Origin: Novosphingobium fluoreni | GTDB taxonomy: Bacteria; Pseudomonadota; Alphaproteobacteria; Sphingomonadales; Sphingomonadaceae | NCBI RefSeq assembly: GCF_014196615.1 | Contig: NZ_JACIDY010000004.1 | Coordinates: 248,001 to 312,000, forward strand | Direction: 5' to 3' | DNA: 64,000 nucleotides | Shown here: positions 60,959 through 64,000 of the stretch, piece by piece | How the letters are laid out: each line of letters opens with the position of its first letter | Numbering within the stretch: the first letter of the stretch is position 1 | Notes under the pieces: model-generated | Database searches by the model: none | The model's input: only the letters and a program-made list of their open reading frames with translations | Told to the model about the DNA's origin: nothing | Program-made: the position numbers and the translations under genes

Positions 60959-61909
60959 CTAGCTCGGATCGACGGCCTCAGCCAGCCAACCACCATTCTC
61001 TATCAGTTGATGCAGCAGCTGCGCTGCGAGGTCACTGATTTCCATTGCGGCACGTGTGATCGCCTGGGTGGGGTTACGCGCAATGGCGACCGTGCGCGAC
61101 AGGTCAACACCAGCTATGTGGGCAGCCGATAACTCGCCTCTCGCGAGTTCGTGCATGATCGCCGCATGCGGCAACAGAGAGTAGCCAAATCCTCCCGCCA
61201 CCAGCGTCTTGGTATGGGTGAGCGAGTCTAGCTCCAGCCTGACGGCGTTGTGGAGATGTCCAATTTGCAGCCGACCCTCTATCAGTTTACGCAAGCCATG
61301 GGTCAACGACGGGAGGATAAGCTTGCGCTGTTTGACCAAACCTGGATCGACAGGCTCGGTTGCAATTCCCAAATCATCCCGATCACCGAAATCACCGGGA
61401 GGCCCCACGAACAGGAGCGTTTCGCGCGCCACCGTTTTGGCGGAGAGATAGCGTGCGCCCTCCGTGTCGTACAATATGGCCAAGTCCAGACGCCCCTCAC
61501 CCAGCGACCGCCGTAGGGTCGCACTCAGCCCCTCACGCAGGCGCAGGTTGACCTGCGGCATCTTTTCCATGGCCGCCTGCAGCAGCGGAACGCCGAGGAT
61601 GAGGCTTGCGGTTGCTGGAAGCCCGATCGTCACTTCGCCTTGTGGAAGATGTTCAGCCGCCTGAACTTCTTCTCGGGCGCGACTCATCGACAGCAGGATG
61701 GCCCCGGCGTGTTCCTGCAGCATGCGTCCCGCATCAGTCATTGCCACCCCGCGCGACGTTCGGTCGAACAGCTTGGCACCCACTTCATCTTCGAGACGCA
61801 GCAACTGCTGGCTCAGCGACGGTTGCGCTATTCCCAGTCGGTCAGCAGCTTCTGTAATCGATGAGCACCGCCCGATCATCAGGAAGTTCCGAAGCTGGGT
61901 CTCGTCCAT
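60959..61909 (-). CDS. LysR family transcriptional regulator
   Basis: 316 residues. HTH: 'RNFLMIGRCSSITEAADRLGIAQ' and 'PSLSQQLLRLEDEVGAKLFDR' (about 7-52). The effector domain includes 'GEVTIGLPATASLILGVPLLQ' and 'VAGGFGYSLLPHAA'. The ATG at 61909 is set five bases behind AGAGG, and an in-frame GTG two codons earlier is less likely. It lies downstream of the ALDH gene and upstream of the P450 gene, all on the minus strand, and probably regulates one or both. Confidence 0.9.
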   Translation of the reverse strand: MDETQLRNFLMIGRCSSITEAADRLGIAQPSLSQQLLRLEDEVGAKLFDRTSRGVAMTDAGRMLQEHAGAILLSMSRAREEVQAAEHLPQGEVTIGLPATASLILGVPLLQAAMEKMPQVNLRLREGLSATLRRSLGEGRLDLAILYDTEGARYLSAKTVARETLLFVGPPGDFGDRDDLGIATEPVDPGLVKQRKLILPSLTHGLRKLIEGRLQIGHLHNAVRLELDSLTHTKTLVAGGFGYSLLPHAAIMHELARGELSAAHIAGVDLSRTVAIARNPTQAITRAAMEISDLAAQLLHQLIENGGWLAEAVDPS

Positions 61910-62123
61910 TTTCACCTCTGCCGACGGTATCGGCTAATTTCGCAGGCCCACTCAGGCGCTACGCCTCTCCTATCGACTTACAGCATGTCATAGGCAGAAC
62001 CTATTGCAAGTCATTACCTATCAAGGGTTGGGCAATCAGATCACTTAACAAGTATACAGGCCAAGCCATGAAAGGAATGCCTGGAATCCACAAACCAAGT
62101 CCTGCGCGCTGCATGACATCCGA

Positions 62124-63602
62124 TCATGCCAGATGAAAGGCGAGTGTTTTTGTATAGGTGAACTCCTTTAGCCCGATATCGCCGAATTCACGCCCGTATC
62201 CTGAGCGTTTGATACCGCCAAACGGATGGTAGGAACTCATCTTCCCCGACCCGCCGTTGATGTTGACCTTGCCCGTCCGCATTTCCAGCGCGATGGCATA
62301 GGCACGCCCAACGTCTGCTGAGAAGACGGAACCTGAAAGCCCAAAATCGCTGTCGTTAGCGATCCGGATGGCGTCCTCGTCGTCGTCGAAACCGATCACG
62401 ACACCGACCGGGCCAAAGATTTCCTCCCGCGCGACGCGCCAACTATTATCCACTTCGTCCAGCAGAGTGGGCCGATAGAAAAAGCCTTTCTCCTGCGACT
62501 CGGGCACCTGTCCCCCCGTCACCAGTCTTGCGCCGTCAGCAATCCCGGAGGCCACCATCTCCCGCACCCGAGCGCGGGAGTTTTCGCGAATCAGAGGGCC
62601 CATTGTAACTGCGGGATCAGCCGGATTGCCGATATTGACAGCCTCGAAGAGGGTCTTCACCCTCTCTACGAAATCCGCACGGATGGAATTGTGCACGACA
62701 AGCCGCGTCATCGCGGCGCAGGCTTGCCCCGCATGGAAAGTCAGGCTGGCTAGCGCGGTCCTTGCCGCCGCATCCAGATTGCCATCAGCCCGAACGATCA
62801 TCGCTGATTTACCGCCGAGTTCCATGATACACCGCTTGAGCGTTGGCGCGGCTTGGGCCTGGATCGCGGCACCCACCATGTCCGATCCAGTGAACGTTAT
62901 CAGATCTACCCGCGGATCGCCGGTCAGCCTAGCGCTGTCGGCCGGACCGCAGTTCACGACATTGAGAACCCCGGCCGGCAAGCCAATCGCCTCGGCTGCG
63001 TCGGCGATGATGAACGCCGAATAGGGTGTCAAAGGCGAAGGCTTGAGGATAACGGTATTGCCCATCACCAGCGCCGGAATCGCCTTCGCCAGATTCAGCA
63101 TGAAGGGAACGTTGAACGGGGTGATGGCCAGGCAAACGCCAACCGGTTCATACACGACAAGACCGCCACCCACCATCGTGGCACCGCCGGCGGTGGCGAC
63201 AGGCTCGAGAGGAAGCGCCTCCGGCTCCACCTTTGTCGCCTGGACGAGATAATGCCGGGCATGCTCCATCGCCGTCGCAAACTGCATCGTGCGCGCAAAG
63301 GACTGAATAGACCCAGTTTCCGCCGTGATGAGCGCACGAATGCGGTCCGCCCGCTGGTCCAGCCAGTCGCACAGGCGGCCCAGCATGGCGGCACGTTCGG
63401 CCACTGACATGCGACGCCATGGCCCGCTTTCAAAAGCCGTTCGAGCGACGGAAAGCGCCGCGTCGACGTCATCCGCCCCTGCTATGCCGACGTGCCCGAT
63501 CACAGCCTCGGTCGCCGGGTTGACCACAGCTTCCGACCCGCTGCCCTTCGGCGCGATCCACTCGCCGCCGATATATAACTTGCCTTCCTGACCTGCCAGC
63601 AC
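62124..63602 (-). CDS. NAD(P)-dependent aldehyde dehydrogenase
   Basis: 492 residues, the normal length. It has 'GKLYIGGEWIAPKG' at the N-terminus, 'ITPFNVPFMLNLAKAIPALVMGNTVILKPS' (cofactor pocket with Asn and Lys), 'IMELGGKSAMIV' with the general-base Glu and 'FHAGQACAAMTRLVVH' with the catalytic Cys. It oxidises an aldehyde to the acid. The start is a GTG at 63602, nine bases past the GMC oxidoreductase stop. The pair would convert an alcohol to a carboxylate, which the CoA ligases could then activate. Confidence 0.9.
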   Translation of the reverse strand: MLAGQEGKLYIGGEWIAPKGSGSEAVVNPATEAVIGHVGIAGADDVDAALSVARTAFESGPWRRMSVAERAAMLGRLCDWLDQRADRIRALITAETGSIQSFARTMQFATAMEHARHYLVQATKVEPEALPLEPVATAGGATMVGGGLVVYEPVGVCLAITPFNVPFMLNLAKAIPALVMGNTVILKPSPLTPYSAFIIADAAEAIGLPAGVLNVVNCGPADSARLTGDPRVDLITFTGSDMVGAAIQAQAAPTLKRCIMELGGKSAMIVRADGNLDAAARTALASLTFHAGQACAAMTRLVVHNSIRADFVERVKTLFEAVNIGNPADPAVTMGPLIRENSRARVREMVASGIADGARLVTGGQVPESQEKGFFYRPTLLDEVDNSWRVAREEIFGPVGVVIGFDDDEDAIRIANDSDFGLSGSVFSADVGRAYAIALEMRTGKVNINGGSGKMSSYHPFGGIKRSGYGREFGDIGLKEFTYTKTLAFHLA

Positions 63603-63611
63603 GCCCTGATC

Positions 63612-64000
63612 CTATTTCGTTCCCAGAATGAAGTCGGCACAGCGCTGTCCGATCATGATCGCCGGCGCATTGGTGTTGCCACTGACCAGCGTCGGCATGA
63701 TCGATGCATCCGCCACACGCAGGCGGGGCACGCCGTGGACGCGCAGCCGCGAATCGACAACCGCCTGCGGATCGCTTGCTTTGCCCATCTTGCACGTCCC
63801 ACAAGGGTGATAGACGGTTTTGAGCACCGTGCGGATATGCTCTTCAAGCACCGAGTCCGGCAGATCCTCCTCGCCATTGCGGCCGGGCGCCAGCTCGTGG
63901 CTGATCAATCTTGCCAGTGACGGCGCGCGCAGGATACGGCGCGCCAGCTTAACGCCGCGCACAAGTGTCGCCATGTCATCAGGGTGGGACAGAACATTAC
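63612..64000 (-). CDS. GMC family oxidoreductase, C-terminal part (runs off window)
   Basis: The last 129 residues of a choline-dehydrogenase-like FAD enzyme. The catalytic His is in 'TVYHPCGTCKMGKASDP', followed by 'VDSRLRVHGVPRLRVADAS' and the final 'SGNTNAPAIMIGQRCADFI' with the conserved Asn. The FAD-binding N-terminus lies beyond the right edge. Members oxidise primary alcohols, including long-chain alcohols and polyethylene glycol. It is encoded directly upstream of the ALDH gene, on the same strand. Confidence 0.88.
   Translation of the reverse strand, partial: NVLSHPDDMATLVRGVKLARRILRAPSLARLISHELAPGRNGEEDLPDSVLEEHIRTVLKTVYHPCGTCKMGKASDPQAVVDSRLRVHGVPRLRVADASIMPTLVSGNTNAPAIMIGQRCADFILGTK

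Overview
The window (about 62% GC by eye) looks like an accessory region from a sphingomonad-type alphaproteobacterium (Sphingomonas/Sphingobium/Novosphingobium group). This rests on gene content: TonB-dependent receptors paired with serine carboxypeptidases, many acyl-CoA enzymes, a PepSY protein beside a DUF2946 protein, and plasmid transfer and partition remnants. No rRNA, complete tRNA, CRISPR array or intact transposase was recognised.

Layout. (1) 1-6545: CoA-ester genes: the 5' part of an acyl-CoA synthetase, an amidohydrolase-2 protein with its own promoter and terminators, an unrecognised 413-residue protein, an acyl-CoA dehydrogenase, a TetR regulator and a thioesterase, with gene remnants around the thioesterase. 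(2) 6546-14585: a decayed metal/efflux block. A DUF2946 protein, a TonB receptor without its N-terminus and an intact PepSY membrane protein are followed by a response regulator fused by deletion to histidine-kinase pieces, a frameshifted efflux adaptor and an RND pump with several large internal deletions. (3) 14638-28373: an intact peptide/amino-acid utilisation locus. On the minus strand a TonB receptor is followed by three serine carboxypeptidases of family S10. Divergently on the plus strand lie a secreted dipeptidase-like amidohydrolase, an ornithine cyclodeaminase/mu-crystallin enzyme, a GntR regulator, an APC permease and a class V aminotransferase. (4) 28374-32500: plasmid-derived debris: a VirB9/TrbG C-terminus joined to a ParB-like gene with an internal stop, an intact ParB/RepB-like gene, a truncated AbiEii-like nucleotidyltransferase and an unidentified fragment. 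(5) 32585-64000: a large catabolic block for a carboxylic acid handled as CoA thioesters.

Within region 5, the plus-strand operon 37227-42155 (CoA ligase, Rieske oxygenase alpha and beta, thiolase-fold protein, DUF35 protein) has the same gene complement as the ipfFABDE set used for ibuprofen-CoA dioxygenation and deacylation in Sphingomonas. The converging minus operon 42172-46077 (acyl-CoA dehydrogenase, class III CoA-transferase, MaoC hydratase, CitE-type lyase) resembles the itaconate/methylsuccinate route to acetyl-CoA and pyruvate. A third module at 48495-58342 adds an alpha-methylacyl-CoA racemase-like protein, another CoA ligase, an enoyl-CoA hydratase, SDR and MaoC proteins and a second thiolase/DUF35 pair. 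P450, aldehyde dehydrogenase and GMC oxidoreductase genes at the right end could oxidise an alkyl group to a carboxylate. LysR and LuxR regulators are interspersed. Substrates are inferred from gene composition only.
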